From Solilutibacter pythonis (lineage in GTDB: Bacteria; Pseudomonadota; Gammaproteobacteria; Xanthomonadales; Xanthomonadaceae), in NCBI RefSeq assembly GCF_003697345.1, contig NZ_RFLY01000011.1:33833-97832 (forward strand): 64,000 nt of DNA, given 5' to 3'. This document shows positions 1-9,472 of this stretch, piece by piece. The notes under the pieces are model-generated. The model was not told the DNA's origin, did no database searches, and worked only from the letters and a program-made list of their open reading frames with translations. Position 1 is the first letter of the stretch; every line of letters starts with the position of its first letter. Both the position numbers and the translations under genes were made by a program.

Positions 1-164
1 CGAACCCGTGGCCGCTGTCGTTCTCCTATGGCCGCGCCATGCAGCAGGCCGCGCTGAAGCTGTGGGCCGCCGACATGAGCGGCAACTGGGACAAGGCCCA
101 GGCCACCGTGTTCGAGCGCGCCAAGGCCAACGGCCTGGCCGCGCAGGGGCAATGGCAGGGGTAA
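1..164 (+). CDS. Class I fructose-bisphosphate aldolase, C-terminal fragment
   Basis: The reading frame enters from the left edge (first full codon at base 3) and stops at TAA 162-164, giving about 53 residues. It begins NPWPLSFSYGRAMQQAALK, which matches the conserved SYGRALQ..ALK region near the C-terminus of class I (Schiff-base) fructose-1,6-bisphosphate aldolases, followed by the family's typical RAKANGLAA...G ending. The enzyme interconverts fructose-1,6-bisphosphate with glyceraldehyde-3-phosphate and dihydroxyacetone phosphate in glycolysis and gluconeogenesis. The active-site lysine lies outside the window. A strong hairpin 29 bases after the stop marks the end of the transcript. The family is clear from the motif; the rest of the gene cannot be judged here. 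Confidence 0.85.
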   Translation, partial: NPWPLSFSYGRAMQQAALKLWAADMSGNWDKAQATVFERAKANGLAAQGQWQG

Positions 165-192
165 TCCCGCCGCCCTCATGCGGGACGAAAAA

Positions 193-223
193 GAACGCCG
201 GCATCAAGCCGGCGTTCGTGTTT
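193..223 (+). terminator. Intrinsic terminator after the aldolase gene
   Basis: A perfect 10-bp stem, GAACGCCGGC (193-202) with GCCGGCGTTC (208-217), encloses the loop ATCAA, followed by GTGTTT. It starts 28 bases after the aldolase stop codon. The T-tract is short. Confidence 0.8.
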
Positions 224-477
224 CCGCAGTACCGACCAACCCCCTTGGCCCGGGCCTTTTCCACTTCGGGCCGGCGCCGGCGCCCGGCTTCGCGGCGGCA
301 GGCTGATCGCAGGCTTGCCGGGAGAGATGGGCAAGGCCGGCCTTGGCGATGAATCCCAGACGCCATGACCGCCCGCGCGGCGCCAGCATCGCCCGATGTC
401 GCCGGATGATTGCGCCATCGGCTCATGCAAGGCTGACGCCCGGCGCGCTAGCATCGGCGCACCGTTGGGAGGATTCG
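224..477. other. Non-coding spacer, nothing recognised
   Basis: Together with the terminator this makes a gap of 313 bases between the aldolase stop and the next start. Open frames here lack a plausible start or ribosome binding site and look like GC-rich shadows. No RNA gene or convincing promoter was recognised. Confidence 0.5.
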
Positions 478-903
478 ATGAACAAGCGTTTCTGGATCTG
501 TGGACTGGTGATGAGCATCGCCGCGATGGTGCTGGATTTCCTGATCCACGGCCTGCTGCTTCAAGGGGATTACGCCGCCCTGGCCGAACAGGGTTTCGTG
601 CGCGGGGCCGAGGATGGCCGCCGCCATCTGCCGTGGATGCTGCTGGCGCATCTGGCGATCGGCTTTGGCCTGACTTGGCTCTACAGCCTGCTGCACCCGC
701 GCGCCGGCGGCAGCGCCCGCGATGGGCTGCGCTTCGGCGCGGCAATGACGCTGGCCGCCAGCCTGCCTGGCTATCTCGTCTACTACGCGGTGCAACCGTG
801 GCCGGCCTTGCTGGTGGCGAAGCAGATCATCGCCAGCGGCATCGCCATGCTGCTGCTCGGTCTGCTGATCGCCTGGCTGGAGCCGCGCCGGGCCGTTCTG
901 TGA
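478..903 (+). CDS. Small membrane protein, function unknown
   Basis: A protein of 141 residues. ATG at 478 was chosen over upstream in-frame starts because GGGAGG ends six bases before it and the sequence then begins MNKRFWICGLVMSIAAMVL, a plausible first membrane segment. Hydrophobic stretches near residues 4-25, 58-75, 88-108 and 117-135 suggest four transmembrane helices. The family was not recognised; similar small membrane proteins are common in Lysobacterales. The last 15 codons and the stop lie inside the first copy of a 96-bp tandem repeat that continues downstream, so the gene's 3' end has been duplicated three more times without the rest of the gene. No functional prediction is offered. 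Confidence 0.75.
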   Translation: MNKRFWICGLVMSIAAMVLDFLIHGLLLQGDYAALAEQGFVRGAEDGRRHLPWMLLAHLAIGFGLTWLYSLLHPRAGGSARDGLRFGAAMTLAASLPGYLVYYAVQPWPALLVAKQIIASGIAMLLLGLLIAWLEPRRAVL

Positions 904-1242
904 GGCGCTTTCCGGTGCCGTTTCGCTTCCTTGCGGTCCGGCTGTCACTTGCTCGGTCCGCTGGTCGCTTGGCTGGAGCCGCGTCGGGTCGTTCTGTGAG
1001 GCGCTTTCCGATGCCGCTTCGCTCCCTTGCGGTCCGGCTGTCACTTGCTCGGTCCGCTGATCGCCTGGCTGGAGCCGCGCCGGGCCGTTCTGTGAGGTGC
1101 TTTCCGGTGCCGTTTCGCTTCCTCGCCGTCCGGCTGTCACTTGTTCGGTCCGCTGATCGCCTGGCCGGAGTCACGCCGGGTCGTTCTGTGAGGTGCTTTC
1201 CGGTGCCGCTTCGCTCTCTTGCGGTCCGGCTGTCACTGCCGG
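859..1242 (+). repeat. 96-bp tandem repeat, four copies
   Basis: Four imperfect copies start at 859, 955, 1051 and 1147. Each carries the last codons of the upstream membrane-protein gene (GLLIAWLEPRRAVL-stop in copy 1) plus about 50 bases of downstream sequence. The period of 96 is a multiple of three, so a second frame stays open through all copies. The copies differ by scattered substitutions, so the duplication is not recent. The last copy supplies an AGGTG and GTG that may start the next gene. Confidence 0.9.
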
Positions 1243-1904
1243 CCCTGGTTTGTTCGATCGTCGCTTGTGGTGACGGCAACGGGCCGCGCGCGCCCGGCGA
1301 TCACGCGCCGGGGCCGGAGGATTCCGCATCGAGTGGCCTGCCCGCGCCGGTTGCCGGCGGCGGCTCAGTCACCGGCATGCCCGATGCCGCCCCGCACCCA
1401 GTCGACATACCGGCGACGCCCGCCGAGCCACTGTCCGAAGCCCGCCCCGACGTGGACGTGCCGCTCGATGGTGAAGGCGTGCCGGTCGATGCCGCCACCC
1501 CCGAAGCCGCCCATGCTGAAACCGCCAGCGCCGAACCCACGCCGGACGACGCCATCGCCGTCATCCGCGATTACTACGCCGCGATCAACGCTCGCGATTA
1601 CGATCGCGCCTGGCGCCTGTGGCGCGGCCAAGGCGCCGCCAGCCGCATGAGCGCGGCGCAATTCGCCCACGGTTTCGCCGATACCCGCGGCGTCTCGGTG
1701 CGGATCGGCCCGCCCGGCGCGATCGGCGTCGGCGCCGCCCAGCGCTACATCGAGGTGCCGGTGACGCTGGCCGCGCGCCATGCCGATGGCGCCCAGCAAC
1801 GCTACATCGGCAGCTATACGTTGCAACGCACGGTGGCCGATGGCGCCAGCGCCGAGCAGCGCGCCTGGCGGATCGGGTCGGCCTCGATCCGGCAACTGGA
1901 GTAA
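1203..1904 (+). CDS. Putative lipoprotein with NTF2-like C-terminal domain
   Basis: GTG at 1203 is preferred: AGGTG lies seven bases upstream and translation gives a short lipoprotein signal ending SIVAC, with cysteine about residue 19 as the lipidation site. GTG 1188 is an alternative. The protein has 233 residues. After the signal comes a Pro/Ala-rich, low-complexity linker of about 95 residues, then a compact domain starting near DDAIAVIRDYYAAINARDYD that resembles the NTF2-like lipoproteins of Xanthomonadales. Its role is unknown; the domain often binds small ligands or partner proteins in the periplasm. The start codon and ribosome binding site lie within the fourth copy of the 96-bp repeat, so expression signals may have been created by the duplication. 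Confidence 0.65.
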   Translation: MPLRSLAVRLSLPALVCSIVACGDGNGPRAPGDHAPGPEDSASSGLPAPVAGGGSVTGMPDAAPHPVDIPATPAEPLSEARPDVDVPLDGEGVPVDAATPEAAHAETASAEPTPDDAIAVIRDYYAAINARDYDRAWRLWRGQGAASRMSAAQFAHGFADTRGVSVRIGPPGAIGVGAAQRYIEVPVTLAARHADGAQQRYIGSYTLQRTVADGASAEQRAWRIGSASIRQLE

Positions 1905-1941
1905 ACGGCACGCGGACGTCACCGGCGCGGGCGGGCGATGC

Positions 1942-2451
1942 TCATGCCGTGGGCTTTGCCCCGCGCCGCTTGCCGCGCTTGGGTTGCAGCAGGGTGCCGG
2001 TGCAAGCGGGCGAACCGCAGCGGCAGCCCCACAGTCGCTTCAGCGCCGGGGTATGCGGCTCGTGCAGGACGATGCCGTAGTTGTAGGACAACTCCTCGCC
2101 CGCGGCGATATCGCGAACCGCCTCGATGAACACCTTGTCCTTGTGTCGCTTGCCCTTGCCGTTCTCGTGCAGCACCGCCTCGCAATTGGGCGCGCAGCTA
2201 TGGTTGATCCAACGGGCGATGTTGCCATCGACGTTGGCGTCGATCACGTAATCGTCGTTGAGCGTGAACAGGAAGGTGTGGCCGTTCTCGTCGATCGCGC
2301 CGTATTCGGCATCGACGTCCTCGTGGGTGCGCAGCAGGCCCTTGTAGCGGACGATGCGCTCGCCCTTCGCGATCGCCACGGTGGCGAACACGCCATTGCC
2401 GTGGATGTTGGATTGGCGACGTTCGATCTTGCGCTTCGCGGTCTTGGACAT
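1942..2451 (-). CDS. SET-domain protein (putative lysine methyltransferase)
   Basis: A protein of 169 residues starting MSKTAKRKIERRQSNIHGNG. It shows the hallmarks of a SET domain: the N-terminal GNGVFA..I.KGE..VRYKG strand region, the cofactor-binding INHSCAPNCEA motif, the EELSYNYG motif with the catalytic tyrosine, and a short post-SET zinc cluster (CRCGSPACTG). Such proteins transfer a methyl group from S-adenosylmethionine to lysine. The bacterial substrate is unknown, although a lysine-rich histone-like protein is encoded at 62.9 kb in the same window. The C-terminus is basic. A longer frame upstream to 2604 exists, but the ATG at 2451 fits the start of the domain. The gene is transcribed away from the suf operon. 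Confidence 0.85.
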   Translation of the reverse strand: MSKTAKRKIERRQSNIHGNGVFATVAIAKGERIVRYKGLLRTHEDVDAEYGAIDENGHTFLFTLNDDYVIDANVDGNIARWINHSCAPNCEAVLHENGKGKRHKDKVFIEAVRDIAAGEELSYNYGIVLHEPHTPALKRLWGCRCGSPACTGTLLQPKRGKRRGAKPTA

Positions 2452-2677
2452 GCGGGAAGACTCCGGGACGTGGAGGCAATTGTGACCCAATGCGCCGGCC
2501 TCTTCACGATGCCATGCGCGCGCATCGCGCCGTTGGCCCGTGGCCGGAACGCGAATGAGAGTATCCGGTGTCCGGTGGCGGTACCGGCTCCATGCCGCTG
2601 GCATTCGCCACCGCCACCGCCCGCGCGAGGCGGGCTGAACGAGCCATCCGCGCGGCGGGTTGGAGACGGACGCCTTA

Positions 2678-2696
2678 ATCGGTACAATATCGGTAC
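2678..2696 (+). promoter_or_regulatory. Putative suf promoter with direct repeat
   Basis: ATCGGTAC occurs at 2678-2685 and again at 2689-2696, 11 bases (one helical turn) apart. A -10-like TACAAT (2683-2688) overlaps the repeat, about 40 bases upstream of the Rrf2 regulator's ATG. This is a plausible promoter with an operator for the regulator that follows. No good -35 was seen. Confidence 0.5.
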
Positions 2697-2727
2697 TGAT
2701 TCAACGGCCAGCCATCGCCACGCCGCC

Positions 2728-3180
2728 ATGCTCCGCGTCACCAAACTCACCGACTACGCCACACTCGTCATGACCGTGCTCGCCGCCACCCCCGGGGCGG
2801 TGAAGAGCGCGGCCGAGCTGGCCGAATGCGCCGGTATCGAGCTGCCGACCGCGGCCAAGGTGTTGAAACCGCTGGCGCAGGCCGGGCTGGTGGAAGGCTT
2901 TCGCGGCGCCAACGGCGGCTATCGGATTGCCCGCGATGCCCATGAAATTTCGCTGGCCGACATCGTGGAAGCGATGGAGGGCCCCTTGGCGATGACCGAA
3001 TGCAGTATCCACGAGGGCCAGTGCGACATCGAGGATTCCTGCCATGCGCGTGCCAACTGGCAACGGGTCAACACGGTGATCGCCGAGGCGCTGACCGGTA
3101 TCAGCCTGCACTCGATGCTGCCCGGCGAGGACATCGCCCCGGCCCGGAAACGCATCCCGACGCGCCTGGCCAAGGCTTGA
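2728..3180 (+). CDS. Rrf2-family SUF system regulator
   Basis: A protein of 150 residues: an N-terminal winged helix ([14 protein letters not shown], with recognition helix around [17 protein letters not shown] and wing GANGGYRIA) followed by the dimerisation helix. The cysteines in [15 protein letters not shown] match the Fe-S ligands of the IscR/SufR-like Rrf2 group (C-x6-C-x5-C). Such proteins sense Fe-S status and control the suf genes. It is the first gene of the suf operon, 10 bases before sufB, so autoregulation through the direct repeat at 2678-2696 is likely (inference). The ATG at 2728 is the natural start; the longer upstream frame is non-coding. The closest match is the gammaproteobacterial SUF Fe-S assembly transcriptional regulator. 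Confidence 0.88.
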   Translation: MLRVTKLTDYATLVMTVLAATPGAVKSAAELAECAGIELPTAAKVLKPLAQAGLVEGFRGANGGYRIARDAHEISLADIVEAMEGPLAMTECSIHEGQCDIEDSCHARANWQRVNTVIAEALTGISLHSMLPGEDIAPARKRIPTRLAKA

Positions 3181-3190
3181 AGACAACGAC

Positions 3191-4656
<1,466 letters not shown>

Positions 4657-4660
<4 letters not shown>

Positions 4661-4857
4661 GCACGCAACGTCTCCCCGTGCGTTGGTTGCAGCCCGGTGA
4701 AACGCCCCCTTCAACTGTCGCCTATTGGCGCGGCCGAACGCACAGTGAGCGGCTTGCCGCCGTCCTGCAACTGCACCGGGAGGGCAATGCGCTGTTCAAG
4801 GGCGGCAATCCACCGTTCCGTTTCGAGTTGAGATTCAGTGATGACCGTACTCAATGA
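4657..4857 (+). CDS. Small partner of the adjacent nucleotidyltransferase
   Basis: A 66-residue soluble protein whose ATG overlaps the sufB stop codon and whose end overlaps the following nucleotidyltransferase gene by 17 bases. Its core, [19 protein letters not shown], resembles small proteins (60-75 residues, with a YW.sRp..ERlaa pattern) that I recall as commonly encoded just upstream of stand-alone nucleotidyltransferases. I infer the same two-gene, toxin-antitoxin-like module here. Which protein would be the antidote is not known from the sequence. The pair interrupts the normal sufB-sufC order and appears to be translated as part of the suf operon. Confidence 0.65.
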
Positions 4858-5284
4858 TGACTGGCGCGACTTCCTTGCCGCGTTGGCCGCGCATGGGGTC
4901 GACTACATGTTGGTCGGCGGCATCGCACTGGGTGTACATGGTCATGTGCGCTACACCAAGGACCTCGACGTGTGGTTTCGTGGCAGCCCGGATAATGCCG
5001 GTCGTCTGATCGCCGCGTTGGAAGCCTTTGGCGTGGGGCCCATATCCACCCCGCCCACCGAGTTCTGCAAGCCCCGCGCGATGCTGATGCTTGGCAGTGA
5101 ACCCAATGCCATCGAACTGCTCAATTTTGCCGATGGCGTCGAGTTCGATGATTGTTGGATACGCCGCGTCATCGTGCCGCTGGATGATGTGCAAGTCACC
5201 GTGATCGGCCTTGAAGACTTGCGACGCAACAAACAAGCCGTTGGCCGATTGCAGGATCTGGCCGACCTGGAACATTTGGAATGA
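4841..5284 (+). CDS. Minimal nucleotidyltransferase (AbiEii/DUF6036-like)
   Basis: A 147-residue protein, read from ATG 4841 (GTG 4838 also possible). It contains the nucleotidyltransferase signature VGGIALGVHGHVRYTKDLDVWF, that is GG followed 13 residues later by D-x-D, the metal-binding aspartates that position an NTP. Proteins of this class transfer nucleotides to RNA or protein, and several act as toxins in AbiE- or MNT-type systems. It overlaps its small upstream partner by 17 bases and ends 34 bases before sufC. The pair looks less GC-rich than its neighbours (for example GAACTGCTCAATTTTGCC), which suits horizontal acquisition. Its target and whether it is toxic are unknown. Confidence 0.75.
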   Translation: MTVLNDDWRDFLAALAAHGVDYMLVGGIALGVHGHVRYTKDLDVWFRGSPDNAGRLIAALEAFGVGPISTPPTEFCKPRAMLMLGSEPNAIELLNFADGVEFDDCWIRRVIVPLDDVQVTVIGLEDLRRNKQAVGRLQDLADLEHLE

Positions 5285-5318
5285 AGCCCGCAAGCCGGAA
5301 AAAAACGAGTACGAGCCC

Positions 5319-6080
5319 ATGCTGAAAATCGACAACCTCCACGCCAACGTCGCCGGTAAGGAAATCCTCAAGGGCCTCTCGCTCGAAGTGAGGGCGGGCG
5401 AAGTACACGCCATCATGGGGCCGAACGGCGCCGGCAAATCCACCCTCGGCAACGTGCTGGCCGGCCGCGAGGGCTACGCCATCACCGACGGTTCGGTCAA
5501 TTTCGACGGCCAGGATCTGCTGGCGCGGACGCCGGAAGCGCGCGCCGCCCACGGCGTGTTCCTGGCCTTCCAGTACCCGGTGGAAATCCCGGGCGTCAAC
5601 AACACCTATTTCCTGCGCAGCGCGCTCAACGCCCAGCGCAAGGCGCGCGGCGAGCCGGAACTCGATTCCGTGCAGTTCCTGAAGCTGGTGCGCGAGAAGA
5701 TCAAGGTGCTGCACCTGCCGGACACGTTGCTCAACCGTGGCGTCAACGAAGGCTTCAGCGGCGGCGAGAAGAAGCGTAACGAGATATTCCAGCTCGCCGT
5801 GCTGGAACCGAAGCTCGCCATCCTCGACGAAACCGATTCCGGCCTCGATATCGACGCGCTGAAGGCGGTCGCCGATGGCGTCAACGCGCTGCGTTCGCCG
5901 GATCGCGCCTTCATCGTCATCACCCACTACCAACGCCTGCTCGACTACATCAAGCCGGACGTGGTGCACGTGCTGGCCGATGGTCGCATCGTCGAGACCG
6001 GCGGGCCGGAGCTGGCGCTTCAACTGGAAGCGAATGGCTACGCCTGGGTGAAGGGGCGCATCGCCCCGCAGGCGGCCTGA
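5319..6080 (+). CDS. sufC: Fe-S assembly ATPase SufC
   Basis: A 253-residue cytosolic ABC-type ATPase. Walker A GPNGAGKST (residues 34-42), the SufC-type signature FSGGEKKRNE near residue 147, Walker B LAILDETDSGLD and the H-loop ITHYQRLL are intact. SufC hydrolyses ATP within SufBC2D to drive the conformational change needed for cluster assembly. The start ATG at 5319 begins MLKIDNLHANVAGKEILKGL, the expected N-terminus; the frame continues upstream through the nucleotidyltransferase region but this is not coding. sufD begins two bases after the stop. Confidence 0.97.
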   Translation: MLKIDNLHANVAGKEILKGLSLEVRAGEVHAIMGPNGAGKSTLGNVLAGREGYAITDGSVNFDGQDLLARTPEARAAHGVFLAFQYPVEIPGVNNTYFLRSALNAQRKARGEPELDSVQFLKLVREKIKVLHLPDTLLNRGVNEGFSGGEKKRNEIFQLAVLEPKLAILDETDSGLDIDALKAVADGVNALRSPDRAFIVITHYQRLLDYIKPDVVHVLADGRIVETGGPELALQLEANGYAWVKGRIAPQAA

Positions 6081-6081
6081 G

Positions 6082-7314
6082 GTGAGCGTGCTTCTCGATT
6101 CGCTCCTCGCGGGCCACGACTCTCCCGCCGCCGAGGCGATTCGCGAGGCCGGCTTGCCCGGCGCGCGCTCGGAGGCGTGGAAGTACACGCCGCTGCGCGC
6201 CTTCGAGCGCCGCGCCTTCGCGCCCGCCCGCGCGATTGGCGCCGACGCGATGCGGGTCGCCGGCATCCCGGCTCCGCGTCTGGTCTTCGTCAATGGCTTC
6301 TTCGATGCGGGGCTGTCCGATCTCGACGGGCTGCCGGCCGGCATCGACATCGCCACCGATGCGTTGGCCGGGGAGACCGTCGAAATCCCCGTCCGGGCCA
6401 CGCCCTGGCAACCGGCCGGCGATGAAGTCTTCGCCAACCTCAACGCGCTGCTGGCGCGGCAAGGGGCGCGGATCGAAGTCAGCGCCGACACCGCGCGGCC
6501 GCTGCATCTGGTCACGCTGGCGCTGGCCGACGGCGAGGATCGCGCTTCGCACCCGCACCATTCGCTGCGTCTGGCCGCCGACGCGGCGCTGACTCTGGTC
6601 GAACACCAGCTTGGCGACGACCACGCCAACCTCGACAACAGCCGCTTCACCCTGACCCTGGGCGCGCGCGCGCGACTTACCCATCTGCGCCTGCAAGACG
6701 ATGGCCCGCGCGCCAGCCGTCTGCTGAAGACCGAGGCGCGGTTGGCCGCGGGGGCCGACTATCGCCGGTTCGACCTTGAGCTTGGCGCCGCGCTGTCGCG
6801 GCACGAGCTCGATGTCCGGCTCGAAGGCGAGGCCGCCACGCTGGTGGCCGCCGGCGTGCTGCTGGCCGACGGCCGCCGCCACCTGGATACTCGTCTCGGC
6901 ATCGTCCACGCCGCCCGCGATACCCGTGGCGAACTGCCGTGGCGGGGGCTGGCCGATGGCCGCGCGCGGGCGGTGTTCCACGGCGGTATCCACATCGAGG
7001 CCGGCGCCGATGGCAGCGAGGCGGATTTGCAGAACCGTAGTCTGTTGCTTTCCGACAACGCCGGGATCGACACCCAGCCGGTGCTGGTCATCCATGCCGA
7101 TGAAGTGAAGGCCGCGCACGGCGCCACGGTCGGCCAGCTCGATGCGACCGCGTTGTTCTACCTGCGCTCGCGCGGCATCCCGGAGGCCGCGGCGCGGCGC
7201 ATCCTCACCGCCGCCTTCGTCCGCGATGTGTTGTCGATGGTGGAAGACGCGACGCTCCGCGCGCTGGCCGAAGCCCGCCTGGATGCCGCGCTGGCCCGGA
7301 TGCAGTCGGCATGA
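6082..7314 (+). CDS. sufD: Fe-S assembly protein SufD
   Basis: A 410-residue partner of SufB in the SufBC2D scaffold, needed for iron entry and complex stability. It starts with GTG one base after the sufC stop and ends in an ATGA overlap with sufS. The N-terminal GARSEAWKYTPLRAFERR is the common SufD opening, and the C-terminal block includes SDNAGIDTQPVLVIHADEVKAAHGATVG (given here as motifs SDNAGIDTQPVL and KAAHGATVG) and the FYLRSRGIPEAAAR stretch shared with SufB. It is Ala/Arg-rich as is usual in high-GC genomes. No unusual features apart from the GTG start. Confidence 0.96.
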   Translation: MSVLLDSLLAGHDSPAAEAIREAGLPGARSEAWKYTPLRAFERRAFAPARAIGADAMRVAGIPAPRLVFVNGFFDAGLSDLDGLPAGIDIATDALAGETVEIPVRATPWQPAGDEVFANLNALLARQGARIEVSADTARPLHLVTLALADGEDRASHPHHSLRLAADAALTLVEHQLGDDHANLDNSRFTLTLGARARLTHLRLQDDGPRASRLLKTEARLAAGADYRRFDLELGAALSRHELDVRLEGEAATLVAAGVLLADGRRHLDTRLGIVHAARDTRGELPWRGLADGRARAVFHGGIHIEAGADGSEADLQNRSLLLSDNAGIDTQPVLVIHADEVKAAHGATVGQLDATALFYLRSRGIPEAAARRILTAAFVRDVLSMVEDATLRALAEARLDAALARMQSA

Positions 7315-8540
7315 ACGCCCCCGACCCCATCGACTGGAACGCCCTGCGCGCCGATTTCCCGCTGCTCGCGCGCGAGGTGCACGGCAAGCCGCTGGTCTAT
7401 CTCGATTCGGCCAATACCAGCCAGAAGCCGCGCGCGGTGATCGAGGCGGTGGATGGCTACTACCGCCAGCACAACGCCAACGTCAGCCGCGCCGTGCACC
7501 AGCTCGGCGCCGAGGCCACCGAACTCTACGAAGGCGCGCGCAGGAAACTGGCCGCCTTCCTCGGCGTGCGCGCGGACGAGGTGGTGCTGACCAGCGGCAC
7601 CACGTTCGCCATCAATCTGGTCGCGTATTCCTGGGCCTTGCCGCGCTTGAAGGCGGGCGATGTGATCCTGCTTTCGCGCATGGAGCACCACGCCAACATC
7701 GTGCCGTGGCAGCTCGTGGCCGAGCGCAGCGGCGCGAAAATCCGCGTCGCCGAGCTTCTGCCTGATGGCGCGCTCGATCTCGACGCGCTCTGGGCGGCGA
7801 TGACGCCGGAAGTGAAGCTGCTCGGCCTCGCCCACGTCAGCAACGTGCTGGGCACGGTCAACCCGGTGCGTGAAATCTGCCGCGAGGCGCGGCGGCGCGG
7901 CATCGTCACCGTCATCGACGGTTCGCAGGCGGCGCCGCACATGGCGCTCGACATTCCGTCCATCGGCTGCGATTTCTACGTCGCCACCGGCCACAAGCTG
8001 TGTGGCCCGACCGGCACCGGGCTTCTCTGGGCCGGGCGCGAACGTCTCGACGCCATGCCGCCCTTCGTCGGCGGCGGCGAGATGATCAAGCAGGTGAGCT
8101 TCGAGGGCACCGTCTTCAACGACCCGCCGCACAAGTTCGAGGCGGGCACGCCCAACATCGCCGGTTTCGTCGGCCTGGGCGCGGCGGTGGATTACCTCGC
8201 CGGCATCGGCATGCGGCATGTCCAGGCCCGCGAAGCCGAACTGCTGGCCCATGCGACCGAAGCGTTGTCGGCGATCGAGGGCTTGCGCATCATCGGTACC
8301 GCGCCGGGCAAGGCGGCGATCATCTCCTTCCTGATCGATGGCACCCATGCCCATGACCTGGCCACCCTGCTCGATCTCGAAGGCGTGGCGGTACGCTCCG
8401 GCCAGCATTGCGCGCATCCGTTGCTACAATTCCTCGGCATCGGCGCCACTTGCCGCGCTTCGCTGGCTTTCTACAACACCCCCGAGGAGGTCGATGCGCT
8501 GGCGCGCGCGATCCACAAGGTGAGAAAACTGCTGGCATGA
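7311..8540 (+). CDS. sufS: Cysteine desulfurase SufS
   Basis: A 409-residue class II cysteine desulfurase that removes sulfur from L-cysteine as an enzyme persulfide, supplying the SUF scaffold. The PLP lysine sits in YVATGHKLCGPTG (about K229) and the catalytic cysteine in RSGQHCAHPLL (about C367). The ATG overlaps the sufD stop, and the stop overlaps the next gene. No sufE, sufU or sufA is visible in the operon, so the persulfide acceptor must be encoded elsewhere or be replaced by a neighbour. Confidence 0.97.
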   Translation: MNAPDPIDWNALRADFPLLAREVHGKPLVYLDSANTSQKPRAVIEAVDGYYRQHNANVSRAVHQLGAEATELYEGARRKLAAFLGVRADEVVLTSGTTFAINLVAYSWALPRLKAGDVILLSRMEHHANIVPWQLVAERSGAKIRVAELLPDGALDLDALWAAMTPEVKLLGLAHVSNVLGTVNPVREICREARRRGIVTVIDGSQAAPHMALDIPSIGCDFYVATGHKLCGPTGTGLLWAGRERLDAMPPFVGGGEMIKQVSFEGTVFNDPPHKFEAGTPNIAGFVGLGAAVDYLAGIGMRHVQAREAELLAHATEALSAIEGLRIIGTAPGKAAIISFLIDGTHAHDLATLLDLEGVAVRSGQHCAHPLLQFLGIGATCRASLAFYNTPEEVDALARAIHKVRKLLA

Positions 8541-9058
8541 ATCTCGCCTTTCGCCGCGCCACGCGCGCCGACATCCCGTCGCTGATCCAACTGGTGACGT
8601 CCGCCTACCGTGGCGAGGCCAGCCGCGCGGGCTGGACCACCGAGGCCGACCTGCTCGACGGCGCGCGCATCGACACAGAACACCTCGCCGCCGACATCGA
8701 GCGGGCGCGGAGCCTGATCCTGATCGGCGAGGCGGAGGGCCGGATGCTGGCCTGCGCGCATGTCGCGGTCGAGGACGGCGCCGGTTACTTCGGCATGTTC
8801 TCGGTCTGGCCCATGCTGCAAGGCAGGGGCATCGGCAAGCGGATGTTGCTGGAGGCCGAACGCATCGCCCGCGACGAATTTGGCCAGACAACGATGCGGA
8901 TGAGCGTGATCGACCTCCGCGATGCGTTGATCGATTACTACGCCCGCCGCGGCTACCGCCGCACCGGCATCCACAAGCCCTTCCCGTATGGCGACGAACG
9001 CTTCGGCACGCCCAGGCGCGACGACCTGCGCTTCGAAATCCTGGAGAAAAACCTTTGA
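8537..9058 (+). CDS. GNAT-family N-acetyltransferase in the suf operon
   Basis: A 173-residue GNAT protein. The acetyl-CoA-binding motif A is seen in FGMFSVWPMLQGRGIGKRML (Q/R-x-x-G-x-G), followed by a helix and the C-terminal YYARRGYRRTGIHKPFPYGD strand region. It acylates an unknown amine. It overlaps sufS by four bases (ATGA) and the Rieske gene by four, so all three are translationally coupled. The PYGDERFG ending is typical of small-molecule or peptide acetyltransferases of unclear substrate. Why it sits among Fe-S assembly genes is not known. Confidence 0.82.
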   Translation: MNLAFRRATRADIPSLIQLVTSAYRGEASRAGWTTEADLLDGARIDTEHLAADIERARSLILIGEAEGRMLACAHVAVEDGAGYFGMFSVWPMLQGRGIGKRMLLEAERIARDEFGQTTMRMSVIDLRDALIDYYARRGYRRTGIHKPFPYGDERFGTPRRDDLRFEILEKNL

Positions 9059-9387
9059 GCGAAAACCTGAGTGACTGGGAATTCGTCTGCACCGAAGCCG
9101 AGCTTCTGCCCGGCGAGAAGAAAACCGTCTGGCACGGCGACACACCAATCCTGGTGGTGAATCTCGATGGCGAATATTTCGCCGTCGAGGACAAGTGCAC
9201 GCACGAGGATTTCGAGCTGTCGGTGGGTGAGGTCGATGCCGCCGGCGGCCAGATCGAATGCGTGCTGCACGGGGCGAAATTCGACCTGAGAACCGGCGCG
9301 GCGACGTGCGCCCCGGCCTATACCCCGGTGGCGAAGTTCCCGGTGAAGGTGGTCGATGGCGCGCTCTGGACGCGCGACGACCGTTGA
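9055..9387 (+). CDS. Rieske [2Fe-2S] ferredoxin-like protein
   Basis: A 110-residue protein with a TTG start overlapping the previous stop codon. It carries the Rieske ligands C-x-H in DKCTHEDFEL and C-x2-H in CVLHGAKFDL, matching the ferredoxin subunits of non-heme iron oxygenases. Proteins of this type are often the last gene of suf operons in related bacteria, where they may act as an electron carrier or a cluster recipient (inference). No oxygenase subunit is nearby. It closes the operon; a small GC-rich hairpin follows at 9454-9472. Confidence 0.9.
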   Translation: MSENLSDWEFVCTEAELLPGEKKTVWHGDTPILVVNLDGEYFAVEDKCTHEDFELSVGEVDAAGGQIECVLHGAKFDLRTGAATCAPAYTPVAKFPVKVVDGALWTRDDR

Positions 9388-9453
9388 ACGTGGAGCGCCG
9401 GGGCGCCCGGCGTTCCCTCCGCGCCCGGCGACTGGCGCGTAACCGCCCCGAAA

Positions 9454-9472
9454 CGGCCCGGTGGCCGGGCCG
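9454..9472. terminator. Possible hairpin between convergent genes
   Basis: CGGCCCGG (9454-9461) and CCGGGCCG (9465-9472) form an 8-bp stem with loop TGG, lying between the converging suf and siderophore operons. There is no T-tract on either strand. Confidence 0.35.
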
